DNA of 23,420 bases from an uncultured Subdoligranulum sp. (GCF_937890665.1 NZ_CALADU010000141.1:1-23420); one strand, 5' to 3'. Shown: positions 1 through 8,110, numbered from the stretch's first letter. The notes: generated from the letters alone by a model not told the origin. Translations and numbers: made by a program.

Positions 1-1
1 C

Positions 2-679
2 GATGGAGCCGACCCCGAAAAGGACCCTGCAGCGGATGCCGCCGACCCCAGCACCCCCACCGAGCGGGCTGAGGAAGCAGAGGCCAAGGGCGCTGCTGCC
101 TACTTGAATGCTTCGTCGGCACTGGAAGAACTGGATACCGACGACTCCAGCATTTTGAACACGCCGCTCTTCAGCTACGCCCAGAATCCCGATGCCAGCA
201 AGACGGTCAGCTACGCCAATTATCTGGCTACGCTGTATGAAGAAATCGCCGAGAATGACCGGGAGCATTGGCCGGAAGGCTGGGCCGATGCGGAGGTCAC
301 CGGCGTGGCGGGAGGCGTTACCGAACTGGAATACGGCGACATCACCCGGCAGGCGCTCATCGATTCGCTGCCCACCACCGCCCGTCTGGTGTTGGTTTCC
401 ACCACCGGCGAGGCCGCGCAGGCACTCATCGATGGCGGCATGGTGACCCGGACCTATCAAGCCAGCCTGACCGCCTATGAGCCGGAAGGGGACAACGTGC
501 TGCTGGTGGGGGACACCACCACCCTGCAAGCACTGGGCGAAGGCAATTATACCATCCTACGGGATTACGGCGACCTGTTCTGGGACGTCCGTATGAATAT
601 CAACGACAACACCAACAATTTCACCGAGGATTTCGTCCTGCCAGAGGCGCCCACCTACGGTGTGGGGCGCAACCCGTAA
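2..679 (+). CDS. C-terminal part of an unrecognised acidic protein (5' end outside window)
   Basis: The frame is open from base 2 to the TAA at 677-679, so the gene starts upstream of the window and at least 225 residues are visible. A TTG at 104 could be taken as a start, but it has no Shine-Dalgarno and the frame continues upstream of it. The first ~35 residues are rich in Asp, Glu, Ala and Pro and look like a flexible linker. The rest looks like a compact alpha/beta region; the end is Asn-rich, then Pro-rich (LPEAPTYGVGRNP). No transmembrane segment or known motif is visible. It lies 28 bases upstream of the metallo-hydrolase gene on the same strand and may be co-transcribed with it. I do not recognise the family. 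A secreted or surface-anchored protein would fit the acidic linker, but the N-terminus that would show this is missing. Confidence 0.75.
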   Translation, partial: DGADPEKDPAADAADPSTPTERAEEAEAKGAAAYLNASSALEELDTDDSSILNTPLFSYAQNPDASKTVSYANYLATLYEEIAENDREHWPEGWADAEVTGVAGGVTELEYGDITRQALIDSLPTTARLVLVSTTGEAAQALIDGGMVTRTYQASLTAYEPEGDNVLLVGDTTTLQALGEGNYTILRDYGDLFWDVRMNINDNTNNFTEDFVLPEAPTYGVGRNP

Positions 680-707
680 GCAGGACATTGGCAGGGAGGC
701 GTACTGT

Positions 708-2330
708 ATGAAACTTACCTTTTTGGGCGCGGCTCGGGAAGTAACGGGCAGTTGTACCCAGTTGGAAGCAGCGGGGCACCGTCTGCTTATTGACTGCGGC
801 ATGGAACAAGGGCGGGATGTCTACGAAAACGCCGACCTGCCCTATGCGCCCGGCACCTACGAGGCACTGCTGCTGACCCATGCCCACATCGACCACTCGG
901 GGCAGATCCCTTACCTGTACAAAAACGGGTATCGGGGGCCCATCTATTCCACCGATGCCACGATGGACCTGTGCGGCATTATGCTGCGGGACTCGGCCCA
1001 TATTCAGGAACAGGAAGCCGAATGGAAAAACCGCAAAGCCCAGCGCAGCGGTGCTGCCATGGTGGAACCGGACTACACGGTGGAAGATGCCGAAAAGGTC
1101 ATGGCACAGTTTGTGCCCTGCCCCTACGGCGGCTGGCAGACCTTGTTCGAGGACGACGGCGGCAAAATTGAAGTCTGCTTTACCGATGTCGGCCATCTGT
1201 TGGGCAGTTCTTCCATCTCGATCCGGGTTACCGAACCGCAGCGTGACCCCGAAACCTTGGTCTTTTCCGGCGATATCGGAAACACCCACCAGCCACTGAT
1301 CAAAGACCCGGTCACGCCGCCTCATGCGGATTACCTGATTATGGAATCCACCTACGGCGACCGCAGCCATGGTCCACGGCCGGACTATATCGGGGAACTG
1401 ACCGAGGTGCTGCAATCCACCTTTGACCGGGGCGGCAATGTGGTCATTCCCAGTTTTGCGGTGGGCCGCACACAGGAATTGCTCTATTTTATCCGGCAGA
1501 TCAAGGCGGAAGGGCGCATCCATGGGCATGACAATTTCCCGGTTTTTGTGGATAGCCCGCTGGCCAGCAAATCCACCACCATCTTCCGGGAAAATTTCAT
1601 GGAGTGCTATGACGAGGAGGCCATGGACCTCGTCAAAAAAGGCGAAAATCCGCTGTGGTTCCCGGGTCTGTGCATCAGCGAGACTAAGGAAGAATCCATG
1701 GCCATCAACGGGGACCCCACCCCCAAGGTCATCCTCTCGGCCTCCGGTATGTGCGATGCCGGCCGAATCCGCCATCACCTCAAATACAATCTCTGGCGGC
1801 CGGAGTGCACCATCCTCTTTGTGGGCTTCCAAAGCCCCGGTACGTTGGGCAATGCGCTGTTGGGCGGTGCGCAGGAAGTCAAGCTCTTCGGCGATGAGAT
1901 TCAGGTCAAGGCCCACATCCATCGGCTCAGCGGTCTGTCCGGCCACGCCGATCAGGACGGACTTGCCAACTGGCTGCACGCCTTTGATGAAAAGCCCAAG
2001 TTTGTCTTTGTCAACCATGGCGAGGATGCGGTGGCCGACCACTGGGCCCGCCGCTTGCAGGACGAAGGCTACGAGGCGGAAGCCCCCTACAATGGTTCCA
2101 TCTGGATCGTGGGGGATGGCCGGGTGGCCTGTGCCGAAGTGGGCAACACCAAGAAGATCGTCAAGACGCCGGGGGTGGCCACGGTGCGCAGCAGTGCCGC
2201 CTACGACCGGCTGGTCAACATGGGCAAACGCCTCATGGCCGTTATTCAGCACAATCAGGGCGGCGCCAACAAGGATCTGGCCAAATTTGCCAGCCAGATC
2301 GCCAGCTTGTGCGACAAGTGGGACCGTTGA
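708..2330 (+). CDS. MBL-fold metallo-hydrolase with beta-CASP / RNA-specificity domain
   Basis: This 540-residue protein is a two-metal hydrolase of the CPSF-73/RNase J-like superfamily; known members mostly cut RNA endonucleolytically in the cytoplasm. The N-terminus MKLTFLGAAREVTGSC is typical. Metal motif 2 is HAHIDH at residues 58-63. Further metal ligands sit in a DVGHLLGSS segment and in SGDIGNTH. The beta-CASP part shows MESTYGDRSH, then SASGMCDAGRIRHHL, SGHADQDGL and VNHGEDAVADHW, which matches the family with the C-terminal RNA-specificity loop. I chose ATG 708 because a GGGAGG site lies 8 bases upstream; an in-frame GTG at 660 has no such site and overlaps the preceding gene. The frame is intact and full length. 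The substrate cannot be told from sequence, so no gene symbol is given. Confidence 0.93.
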   Translation: MKLTFLGAAREVTGSCTQLEAAGHRLLIDCGMEQGRDVYENADLPYAPGTYEALLLTHAHIDHSGQIPYLYKNGYRGPIYSTDATMDLCGIMLRDSAHIQEQEAEWKNRKAQRSGAAMVEPDYTVEDAEKVMAQFVPCPYGGWQTLFEDDGGKIEVCFTDVGHLLGSSSISIRVTEPQRDPETLVFSGDIGNTHQPLIKDPVTPPHADYLIMESTYGDRSHGPRPDYIGELTEVLQSTFDRGGNVVIPSFAVGRTQELLYFIRQIKAEGRIHGHDNFPVFVDSPLASKSTTIFRENFMECYDEEAMDLVKKGENPLWFPGLCISETKEESMAINGDPTPKVILSASGMCDAGRIRHHLKYNLWRPECTILFVGFQSPGTLGNALLGGAQEVKLFGDEIQVKAHIHRLSGLSGHADQDGLANWLHAFDEKPKFVFVNHGEDAVADHWARRLQDEGYEAEAPYNGSIWIVGDGRVACAEVGNTKKIVKTPGVATVRSSAAYDRLVNMGKRLMAVIQHNQGGANKDLAKFASQIASLCDKWDR

Positions 2331-2375
2331 CGGGCACCCTTTGCATTCTATCGTCCCGAAGGAGGAACGCCGACT

Positions 2376-2915
2376 TTGTGGCATCCCATCAAACACTATA
2401 AAACCATCCATCACCATAAAATGTTGGTGATGAAGAACTGTTTTCGCTGCGGGCTGTACTGGCAGGGGCTGACCCATGATCTCAGCAAGCTGGCCCCGGT
2501 GGAGTTCTGGGCCGGGGCCAAATATTGGCAGGGAACCTGCAGCCCCAACAATGCCCAGCGCAAAGCCGAAGGGTATAGCGCGGCGTGGCTGCATCATAAA
2601 GGGCGGAACAAGCATCATCTGGAATACTGGATCGACTATGCGCCCCATGGCGACCATGCCATGGCCGGTATGCGGATGCCGGCCCGCTATGTGGCCGAGA
2701 TGGTCTGCGACCGCATTGCCGCCAGCAAAAATTACAAGGGGGCGGACTACACCGATGCGACGGCGTGGGATTACTATGACCGCAGCAAGGACCACTATGT
2801 TCTGCACCCCGAAACCCGGCGGGAACTGGAAACCTGCCTGTTGATTCTGCGGGATCAAGGGGAGGACGCCTGCTTTACCTACATCCGCACCCAACTGTTG
2901 GGCAAAAAAGCATAA
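2376..2915 (+). CDS. DUF5662 family protein
   Basis: This 179-residue protein matches the DUF5662 family common in gut Clostridia and some phages. The visible signature is an N-terminal HPIKHYKTIHHHK, then LYWQGLTHDLSKLAPVEFW, AKYWQG, and AWLHHKGRNKHHLEYW. The many conserved His and Asp residues (HDLSK, HHKGRNKHH) resemble HD-like phosphohydrolase metal sites, but the function is not established and that link is inference. The start is TTG 2376: a strong AAGGAGG at 2359-2365 sits 10 bases upstream and the codon is followed directly by the conserved WHPIKH. It follows the metallo-hydrolase by 45 bases on the same strand and ends 13 bases before an intrinsic terminator, so the two are probably one transcript. 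Confidence 0.85.
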   Translation: MWHPIKHYKTIHHHKMLVMKNCFRCGLYWQGLTHDLSKLAPVEFWAGAKYWQGTCSPNNAQRKAEGYSAAWLHHKGRNKHHLEYWIDYAPHGDHAMAGMRMPARYVAEMVCDRIAASKNYKGADYTDATAWDYYDRSKDHYVLHPETRRELETCLLILRDQGEDACFTYIRTQLLGKKA

Positions 2916-2928
2916 ACCGTACCGCAAA

Positions 2929-2961
2929 AGGGACGCACCCTCTGGGCGCGTCTCTTTTTTT
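2929..2961 (+). terminator. Intrinsic terminator after the DUF5662 gene
   Basis: An 8-bp stem AGGGACGC (2929-2936) pairs with GCGTCTCT (2948-2955), including one G-U pair. An inner CCC/GGG adds stability, and a run of seven T follows (2955-2961). It closes the metallo-hydrolase/DUF5662 unit. Confidence 0.88.
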
Positions 2962-2970
2962 CTGTGGGGG

Positions 2971-2997
2971 TGTAAGGTTTTGGGCAGCAGCACCGTC
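2971..2997 (+). promoter_or_regulatory. Probable ECF-type promoter of the sigma/anti-sigma operon
   Basis: TGTAAGGTTTT at 2971-2981 and CGTC at 2994-2997 are separated by 17 bases (TGTAAG-N17-CGTC). This resembles the TGAAAC-N16/17-CGT(A/C) promoters read by ECF sigma factors of Firmicutes. It lies just past the preceding terminator and 50 bases before the ECF sigma gene, as expected for autoregulation. No TTGACA/TATAAT pair competes here. The assignment is from pattern only. Confidence 0.5.
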
Positions 2998-3047
2998 TGG
3001 ATAGACAGAAGCGCTTCCAGAACCCAAACAAGAGGGAGGAATCTTAT

Positions 3048-3602
3048 GTGAAAGACCGGGATCTGACCCGTTTATTGCAAAGCGACCCAGACGCCGGGCT
3101 GCAAGCGGCGATGCAAGCCTATGCGCCCTTGGTCAAGGCGGTGCTGCTGCACATCCTGCCGCAGGACCCGCGGGATGTGGAGGAATGTATGGCCGATACT
3201 TTTGTGGCGCTGTGGCGGCATGCGACGCGGCTGGAACGGGCAGCTACGCCGCTGCGGCCTTGGCTCATCGTCACCGCACGGAATAAAGGCATCGACCGCT
3301 ACCATACGCTGTGCCGCCATACAGCCCTGTCGCTGGATGCTGAATTGGGCGAGACCATTGGCGAACTGGCGGAATTTGACCGTGCCACTACTGATGCTGC
3401 CGATTGGGTGGGGGCGTTGGTGGCCGCCATGGACCCGCCTGACCGGGAAATTTTTCTGCGCAAATACTATCTGCTGCAAACCAGCAAGGAGATTGCCGCG
3501 GCACTGCATATGGCCGAAGGCACCGTCAATACCCGCCTAAGCCGCGGCCGGGATCGGCTGCGCCGCCAACTGGCACAGAAAGGAGTGTACTCTCATGCGT
3601 AA
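3048..3602 (+). CDS. ECF-type RNA polymerase sigma factor (sigma-70 family)
   Basis: This 184-residue protein has only regions sigma-2 and sigma-4, the ECF layout. Region 2 spans roughly residues 15-90 (DPRDVEECMADTFVALW, then PLRPWLIVTARNKGIDRY). Region 4 lies at about 125-175, with DPPDREIFLRKYYLLQTSKEIAAAL and EGTVNTRLSRGRDRLRRQL forming the -35-binding helix-turn-helix. The GTG at 3048 is the start: GGGAGG at 3034-3039 is 8 bases away, and the overlapping ATG at 3046 is followed at once by TGA. The 3' end overlaps the next gene by 8 bases, so the anti-sigma partner is translationally coupled. In known pairs of this kind the membrane partner sequesters the sigma factor until a cell-envelope signal releases it. 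The specific signal here is unknown. Confidence 0.92.
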   Translation: MKDRDLTRLLQSDPDAGLQAAMQAYAPLVKAVLLHILPQDPRDVEECMADTFVALWRHATRLERAATPLRPWLIVTARNKGIDRYHTLCRHTALSLDAELGETIGELAEFDRATTDAADWVGALVAAMDPPDREIFLRKYYLLQTSKEIAAALHMAEGTVNTRLSRGRDRLRRQLAQKGVYSHA

Positions 3603-4788
3603 ATCGGACTATGATCCGTCCCTTCTTCACGAACTGGATACCTTGGACCTACCTTCCGTTCCGCTGAAAGAGGAGGAGTGGGACCGGGTATTGGCTTCTG
3701 CCCGGGGACAGGTCAACGCCAAGCGCCCCTACCGGAAAACCCGGCGGCCCCGGCCGCTGCTGCGGTTGGTACGCAGTGCGGCGGTGGCGGCTGCTGCCTG
3801 TGTGGTGGTGCTGGGCAGCGTGAATCTGGCCAACCCCGCTTTTGCCGAAAGCCTGCCGCTGGTGGGCACCCTCTTCAGCCGCATCAACCGGGAGGAGGAT
3901 ACCCGCCTGCGCAGCGAACAGCTCAACCAGTACGCCCAGACGGTGGAACAGACGGCGGAAAGCGCCACCAGCCCCTATACGGTGACGCTGGGACAGGTCT
4001 ACCGGGACGAGGACTGGATGCGATTGAGCTTGGTCCTCACCACCGAGGATGAGAGTCTGGCCGGGTTTGATACCATCCGGGCCGATGCCGGCGGTTCCAT
4101 GCCGGCTGACACAGCCGATGCCTCGGGTGCGTTGGTTCTGGACAGCGGAGGCGTTCTTTCGCAGGAAGGGGTGAGCTGGTTTACCCGGCAGGATGAACAC
4201 ACCTTTGTGATGGGCCTCAACTATCCGCTCTTCCTCTATGAGGAGGGGAATGGTTCCTTGACCGGACAGTCGGTGACCATGCATCTCTACGGACTGGTGG
4301 CCTGCAACGTGGAGGTCGTAGAGGAGCGCACCAACGACTGGGGCGGCCAGTACCAACAGGTGGCGTATCATGACGAAACCCCGCTGGAAGGGGACTACAC
4401 CCTGACTTTCACCATCCCGGCGCCGGGCACCGAGGGCATCCGCACCTTCACCGGGCCGCTGACGCAGGACGGGGTGACGCTCCACAGTCTGAAGGCTACC
4501 CCCGCTGCCGCCAAGATGGAGATCCAACTGCCTAGCTATGAGGGAAGCAACCGGTATACCACCGAGGTGAAGCTCACCGCTGCCGACGGTACGTTGCTGA
4601 AAGCGGAACGAGGGGAAGGCAAGCATCTGGACGAAGCCGATCCCCAGAGCGATTATCTCTGGACCTACTACTTTGACACCGTGCCGGAGGACAGCCAAAC
4701 GGTGACGGTAACAGTCTATCGAATCGACTATTCCGCCCAGCCCAGTACCGGAGAAGTGCTGACTGAATTGACCGTGCCGCTTTCGTAA
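3595..4788 (+). CDS. DUF4179-type membrane anti-sigma factor
   Basis: This 397-residue protein has a cytoplasmic N-terminus of about 57 residues, basic just before the membrane (RKTRRPRPLLRLVR). One transmembrane segment follows at about 60-80 (Ala/Val rich) and then a large extracytoplasmic part. The NPAFAESLPLVGTLFSRIN segment after the membrane helix is the hallmark of DUF4179 proteins, which are encoded next to ECF sigma factors. No HxxxCxxC zinc motif of the ZAS type is present. The start ATG 3595 lies inside the sigma gene with AAAGGAG just upstream. The outer domain (about 110-397) is rich in beta-strand-like segments and may sense the envelope; this is inference. The gene ends 9 bases before a strong terminator, so the pair forms a two-gene operon. 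Confidence 0.85.
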   Translation: MRKSDYDPSLLHELDTLDLPSVPLKEEEWDRVLASARGQVNAKRPYRKTRRPRPLLRLVRSAAVAAAACVVVLGSVNLANPAFAESLPLVGTLFSRINREEDTRLRSEQLNQYAQTVEQTAESATSPYTVTLGQVYRDEDWMRLSLVLTTEDESLAGFDTIRADAGGSMPADTADASGALVLDSGGVLSQEGVSWFTRQDEHTFVMGLNYPLFLYEEGNGSLTGQSVTMHLYGLVACNVEVVEERTNDWGGQYQQVAYHDETPLEGDYTLTFTIPAPGTEGIRTFTGPLTQDGVTLHSLKATPAAAKMEIQLPSYEGSNRYTTEVKLTAADGTLLKAERGEGKHLDEADPQSDYLWTYYFDTVPEDSQTVTVTVYRIDYSAQPSTGEVLTELTVPLS

Positions 4789-4797
4789 ACCAAAACC

Positions 4798-4830
4798 TTG
4801 CCCACAGCTTGTCCGCTGTGGGCAAATTTT
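4798..4830 (+). terminator. Intrinsic terminator after the anti-sigma gene
   Basis: A perfect 11-bp stem TTGCCCACAGC (4798-4808) / GCTGTGGGCAA (4815-4825) has a 6-base loop and is followed by ATTTTG. The T-run is short, but the stem is strong. A run of A on the other side is compatible with weak bidirectional use. Confidence 0.85.
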
Positions 4831-4831
4831 G

Positions 4832-4860
4832 TTGACAAAGCGCCCCGCGTGTGATTGAAT
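4832..4860 (+). promoter_or_regulatory. Housekeeping promoter of trpS
   Basis: A consensus -35 TTGACA (4832-4837) is followed after 17 bases by a weaker -10 TTGAAT (4855-4860). The expected start is near 4867, giving a leader of about 48 bases. That is too short for a T-box, so no tRNA-sensing leader is present. Confidence 0.65.
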
Positions 4861-4914
4861 AGTACTTATTACAGCGGGTCAATTCGGCCTGCGTATTTAT
4901 AGAAGGTGGAAATT

Positions 4915-5925
4915 ATGGCAGAAGAAAAACGTAAACGGATTCTTTCGGGCATTCAGCCCACCGGCACGCCCACGCTGGGCAACTACATCGGGGCGGTGCG
5001 GAACTGGGCCATGCTCCAGCCCGACTATGACTGCCTGTATATGGTCGCGGATCTGCACGCCCTGACGGTGCGTCAGGTCCCGGCGGATCTGCGCCGCCGT
5101 ACCCGGGAGCTGGCCGCCCTGCTGCTGGCCGTGGGTATTGACCCCCAAAACCATGTGCTCTTTGTGCAAAGCCATGTGCCGGCCCATTGTGAGCTGTCTT
5201 GGATCTTGGCCTGCAACACCCAGTTCGGCGAACTGTCCCGTATGACCCAGTTCAAGGATAAGAGCGCCAAGCACCCCGACAACGTCAACGGCGGCCTCTT
5301 TACCTATCCGGTGCTCATGGCGGCGGATATTCTGGTATACAATGCCGATCTGGTACCCGTGGGTCAGGACCAGACCCAGCATTTGGAGATCGCCCGTGTC
5401 ATTGCCAACCGTTTCAACGGCGTCTATGGCGACACCTTCACCCTGCCCGAGGGATATGTCCCCAAGGCGGGCGCTAAGATCATGTCCCTGTCCGAGCCCA
5501 CCAAGAAGATGAGCAAGTCCGACACCAACGTGAACTCCTTTGTGCTGATGACCGATGACAAGGACACCATCGTGCGCAAGTTTAAGCGCGCCGTCACCGA
5601 TTCGGACGGTGTGGTTCGCTTTGACCGGGAGAACAAGCCCGGTGTTTCCAACCTGATGGCCATCTATTCTACCTTTACCGATAAAACGATGGAGGAGATC
5701 GAAGCAGAGTTTGCTGGCAAAGGCTACGGCGACTTTAAGCTGGCGGTGGCGGAAGTGACTGCCGATGCGCTGGCCCCGGTGCAGGCCGAGTACAACCGCA
5801 TTCTGGCCGATAAGACTTATGTGGACACCGTGCTGAAAGACGGTGCGGCGCGGACGGCGCGGATTGCCAACCGGACGGTCAGCAAGGTCTATCGCAAGGT
5901 GGGTCTGCTGCAGTTGGATAAATAA
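4915..5925 (+). CDS. trpS: Tryptophanyl-tRNA synthetase
   Basis: This class I aminoacyl-tRNA synthetase charges tRNA-Trp with tryptophan in the cytoplasm. The 336-residue length is normal for the bacterial enzyme. The N-terminal SGIQPTGTPTLGNYIGAV (residues 11-28) contains the HIGH-equivalent TLGN, and KMSKS is at residues 198-202. LAADILVYN-like (LMAADILVYNADLVPVGQDQ) and RVIANRFN segments are also characteristic. I start it at ATG 4915, with AGAAGGTGG at 4901-4908 as ribosome site; a GTG at 4906 lies within that site and would be wrong. It has its own promoter, with the sigma/anti-sigma terminator just upstream. No terminator is visible before the greA promoter 20 bases downstream, so some read-through into greA is likely. 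Confidence 0.97.
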   Translation: MAEEKRKRILSGIQPTGTPTLGNYIGAVRNWAMLQPDYDCLYMVADLHALTVRQVPADLRRRTRELAALLLAVGIDPQNHVLFVQSHVPAHCELSWILACNTQFGELSRMTQFKDKSAKHPDNVNGGLFTYPVLMAADILVYNADLVPVGQDQTQHLEIARVIANRFNGVYGDTFTLPEGYVPKAGAKIMSLSEPTKKMSKSDTNVNSFVLMTDDKDTIVRKFKRAVTDSDGVVRFDRENKPGVSNLMAIYSTFTDKTMEEIEAEFAGKGYGDFKLAVAEVTADALAPVQAEYNRILADKTYVDTVLKDGAARTARIANRTVSKVYRKVGLLQLDK

Positions 5926-5945
5926 TGCGCCCCATCGCAAAACCC

Positions 5946-5974
5946 TTGACAAATTGGCTTTGAGCCGATATAAT
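5946..5974 (+). promoter_or_regulatory. Strong consensus promoter of greA
   Basis: TTGACA at 5946-5951 and TATAAT at 5969-5974 are both perfect and 17 bases apart. This is the best housekeeping promoter in the window. The start should be near 5981, giving a leader of about 65 bases that opens with a GC-rich hairpin. Confidence 0.9.
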
Positions 5975-5984
5975 ATCTAAATTG

Positions 5985-6008
5985 GTGCGGCTCTTTTGCG
6001 GGCCGCAC
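5985..6008 (+). promoter_or_regulatory. GC-rich hairpin at the 5' end of the greA leader
   Basis: GTGCGGC (5985-5991) pairs perfectly with GCCGCAC (6002-6008) around a 10-base loop. It begins only about 4 bases after the predicted transcript start and is followed by AACTTTTAC. It could stabilise the mRNA 5' end or act as a weak attenuator; the sequence does not decide. The ribosome site (6031-6037) is outside the stem. Confidence 0.6.
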
Positions 6009-6045
6009 AACTTTTACTATCGCGTATCAGTTAGGAGAATCGAGC

Positions 6046-6534
6046 ATGGCTAAAGAAGTCGTCGTTACCCGTGAGGGTTACCAGAAGCTGGAACAGGATC
6101 TGAACGAACTGCGCACCGTCAAACGTAAAGAGGTGGCAGACAAGATCAAGGTCGCACGCGGCTACGGCGACCTGAGCGAAAATGCCGAATATGACGCCGC
6201 CAAGGAAGAGCAGGCCATCGTGGAAGCCCGCATCGCCGATTTGGAGGCAACTTTGAAAGTGGCCCGTATCATCGATGACAGCGAGCTGTCCAACGACACC
6301 GTTTCCATCGGTATGCGCGTCAAGATCCTCGCCGAGGGGGATGACCCCGAGGATGCCGAAGAATACGACATCACCGGCTCTACCGAGGCCGATATGAACC
6401 TCAACCGCATCAGCGACGAGAGCCCGGTGGGCGCTGCGCTGATCGGCCACAAAGCCGGCGATGAAGTGGACGTTACCCTGCCCAACGGCAACATCATTGT
6501 GTACAAGGTGTTGGCCGTTTCGCGCTCGAAGTAA
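6046..6534 (+). CDS. greA: Transcription elongation factor GreA
   Basis: GreA enters the RNA polymerase secondary channel and stimulates cleavage of backtracked RNA, so stalled complexes restart. The 162 residues have the usual layout. The N-terminal antiparallel coiled coil (about 1-77) carries the conserved VVVTREGYQKLEQDLNEL and the acidic tip region ARGYGDLSENAEYDAAKEEQ. The C-terminal FKBP-like half includes SPVGAALIGHKAGDEV. The start ATG 6046 has TAGGAGA nine bases upstream. It is driven by its own perfect promoter, followed by a hairpin terminator and then lysS; greA next to lysS is a common order in Firmicutes. Confidence 0.97.
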   Translation: MAKEVVVTREGYQKLEQDLNELRTVKRKEVADKIKVARGYGDLSENAEYDAAKEEQAIVEARIADLEATLKVARIIDDSELSNDTVSIGMRVKILAEGDDPEDAEEYDITGSTEADMNLNRISDESPVGAALIGHKAGDEVDVTLPNGNIIVYKVLAVSRSK

Positions 6535-6541
6535 AACCAAG

Positions 6542-6569
6542 CAGGGGCGGGACATACCTGCCCCTGTTT
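6542..6569 (+). terminator. Hairpin terminator between greA and lysS
   Basis: A 10-bp stem CAGGGGCGGG (6542-6551) / CCTGCCCCTG (6557-6566), with one G-U pair and the 5-base loop ACATA, is followed by TTTGTCT. The T-run is short and no separate promoter is obvious before lysS. Partial read-through, with lysS expressed at a lower level from the greA promoter, is therefore likely. Confidence 0.75.
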
Positions 6570-6597
6570 GTCTATCAAAAAGAAAGGAAGATCTCCC

Positions 6598-8100
6598 ATG
6601 GAGCAGAACAAGCCCCAGACCGAGCAGGATCTGACCCAGCAGGCGGCAGTCCGCCGCCAGAAGCTGGCCGACCTGCGCGCCGCCGGCCATGACCCCTTTG
6701 TGATTACCAAGTATCCGCAGGATGCTTATTCCGCTGACCTCAAGGCGGAATTTGCCGATCTGCCCGCCGAAGCCGAGACCGGTAAAGTCGTCACGCTGGC
6801 GGGCCGTATGATGTCCAAGCGTGTGATGGGCAAGGCCAGCTTTGCCCATCTGCGGGACCAGAAAGGCGACATCCAGATCTTTGTCAAGCGTGACCTGCTG
6901 GGCGACGAGGCTTATGCGGCGTTTAAAAAGCTGGACATCGGCGATATCATCGGCTGCAAGGGCGAAGTGTTCCGCACCAAGATGGGTGAAATTTCGGTTC
7001 GGATCAGCGAGCTGACCCTCCTTTCCAAGAGCCTGCTGCCGCTGCCCGAAAAGTTCCACGGTCTGACCGACCGGGAGGCCCGGTACCGCCAGCGCTATGT
7101 GGACCTGATCGTCAACCCCGACGTAAAGCAGACCTTCATGAAGCGCAGCGCTATTTTGCGGGAACTGCGCAGCTATCTGGACGGCAAGGGTTTCCTTGAA
7201 GTGGAAACCCCCATCCTGACCCCCTTTGAGATCGGCGCCTCGGCCCGGCCCTTCCTGACCCACCACAACACGCTGGATATGGATATGGTGCTGCGTATCG
7301 AAACGGAGCTCTACCTCAAGCGTCTGATCGTGGGCGGCATGGACCGTGTCTACGAAGTGGGCCGTATCTTCCGCAACGAGGGTATGGACCCCAAGCACAA
7401 CCCGGAGTTCACCACCATCGAGCTGTATCAGGCGTACACCGACTATCACGGCATGATGGATCTGGTGGAAGAGATGATGAAGACGGTGGCCCAGAAGGTC
7501 TGCGGTACCCTGCAGATCTCCTATCAGGGCAAGGAGATCGATCTCTCCCACTGGGAGCGGATGACGATGGTGGAAGCTGTTAAGAAGTACTCCGGCGTGG
7601 ACTTCGATACCGTCAAGACCGACGAGGAAGCCATCGCACTGGCCAAGGAGCATCATGTGGAGCTGCCCGAGATTCCCACCAAGGGTTCCATCGTGGCTGA
7701 GTTCTTCGACGCCTTCGTGGAGGAAAACCTCATCCAGCCCACCTTCATCTATGACTATCCGGTGGAGGTCAGCCCGCTGGCCAAGCGCAAGCCCAATGAC
7801 CCGATGTTCACCGAGCGTTTCGAGTATTTCATCAATGCCACCGAGTTTGGCAACGCCTTCAGCGAGCTGAACGATCCCATCGACCAGAAGGGCCGTTTCG
7901 AGCGGCAGGTAGCCGAGCGCAAGCAGATCGACCCCGCCAGCAAGGCACAGGTGGACTACGACTACGTCACTGCGCTGGAATACGGCCTGCCCCCGACAGG
8001 CGGTTTGGGCTTCGGCGTAGACCGTCTGGTCATGCTGCTCACCGACTCCGCCTCCATCCGGGATGTACTGCTCTTCCCCACGATGAAGCCGTTGGACTGA
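6598..8100 (+). CDS. lysS: Lysyl-tRNA synthetase, class II
   Basis: This 500-residue class II enzyme charges tRNA-Lys. It has an N-terminal helical lead-in (RRQKLADLRAAGHDPF) and an anticodon-binding OB fold at about 55-150 (GRMMSKRVMGKASFAHLRDQKGDIQIF). The catalytic core has motif 1 around FLEVETPILTPF, motif 2 around residue 250 (VYEVGRIFRNEGMD, then HNPEFTTIELYQAY) and motif 3 GGLGFGVDRLVML from residue 468. The start ATG 6598 has AGGAAG at 6585-6590; upstream in-frame codons fall in the greA terminator. It is full length and ordinary. Transcription probably continues from greA through a leaky terminator. Confidence 0.97.
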   Translation: MEQNKPQTEQDLTQQAAVRRQKLADLRAAGHDPFVITKYPQDAYSADLKAEFADLPAEAETGKVVTLAGRMMSKRVMGKASFAHLRDQKGDIQIFVKRDLLGDEAYAAFKKLDIGDIIGCKGEVFRTKMGEISVRISELTLLSKSLLPLPEKFHGLTDREARYRQRYVDLIVNPDVKQTFMKRSAILRELRSYLDGKGFLEVETPILTPFEIGASARPFLTHHNTLDMDMVLRIETELYLKRLIVGGMDRVYEVGRIFRNEGMDPKHNPEFTTIELYQAYTDYHGMMDLVEEMMKTVAQKVCGTLQISYQGKEIDLSHWERMTMVEAVKKYSGVDFDTVKTDEEAIALAKEHHVELPEIPTKGSIVAEFFDAFVEENLIQPTFIYDYPVEVSPLAKRKPNDPMFTERFEYFINATEFGNAFSELNDPIDQKGRFERQVAERKQIDPASKAQVDYDYVTALEYGLPPTGGLGFGVDRLVMLLTDSASIRDVLLFPTMKPLD

Positions 8101-8110
8101 GCGGTTCTCT

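Noticed and set aside
621..2993. A 790-codon open frame on the minus strand opposite the metallo-hydrolase and DUF5662 genes
   Set aside because: It is an antisense shadow caused by GC-rich codon use. It crosses two well-supported genes and a terminator, has no recognisable domain and has a low-complexity His/Gly/Val-rich translation. The same applies to the long minus frames at 6031-8139 and 11271-13841 and the long plus frame at 16072-18384.
4838..4914. Possible T-box or other leader control of trpS
   Set aside because: The leader from the predicted start is only about 48 bases and has no T-box sequence or specifier stem. lysS likewise has no room for one.
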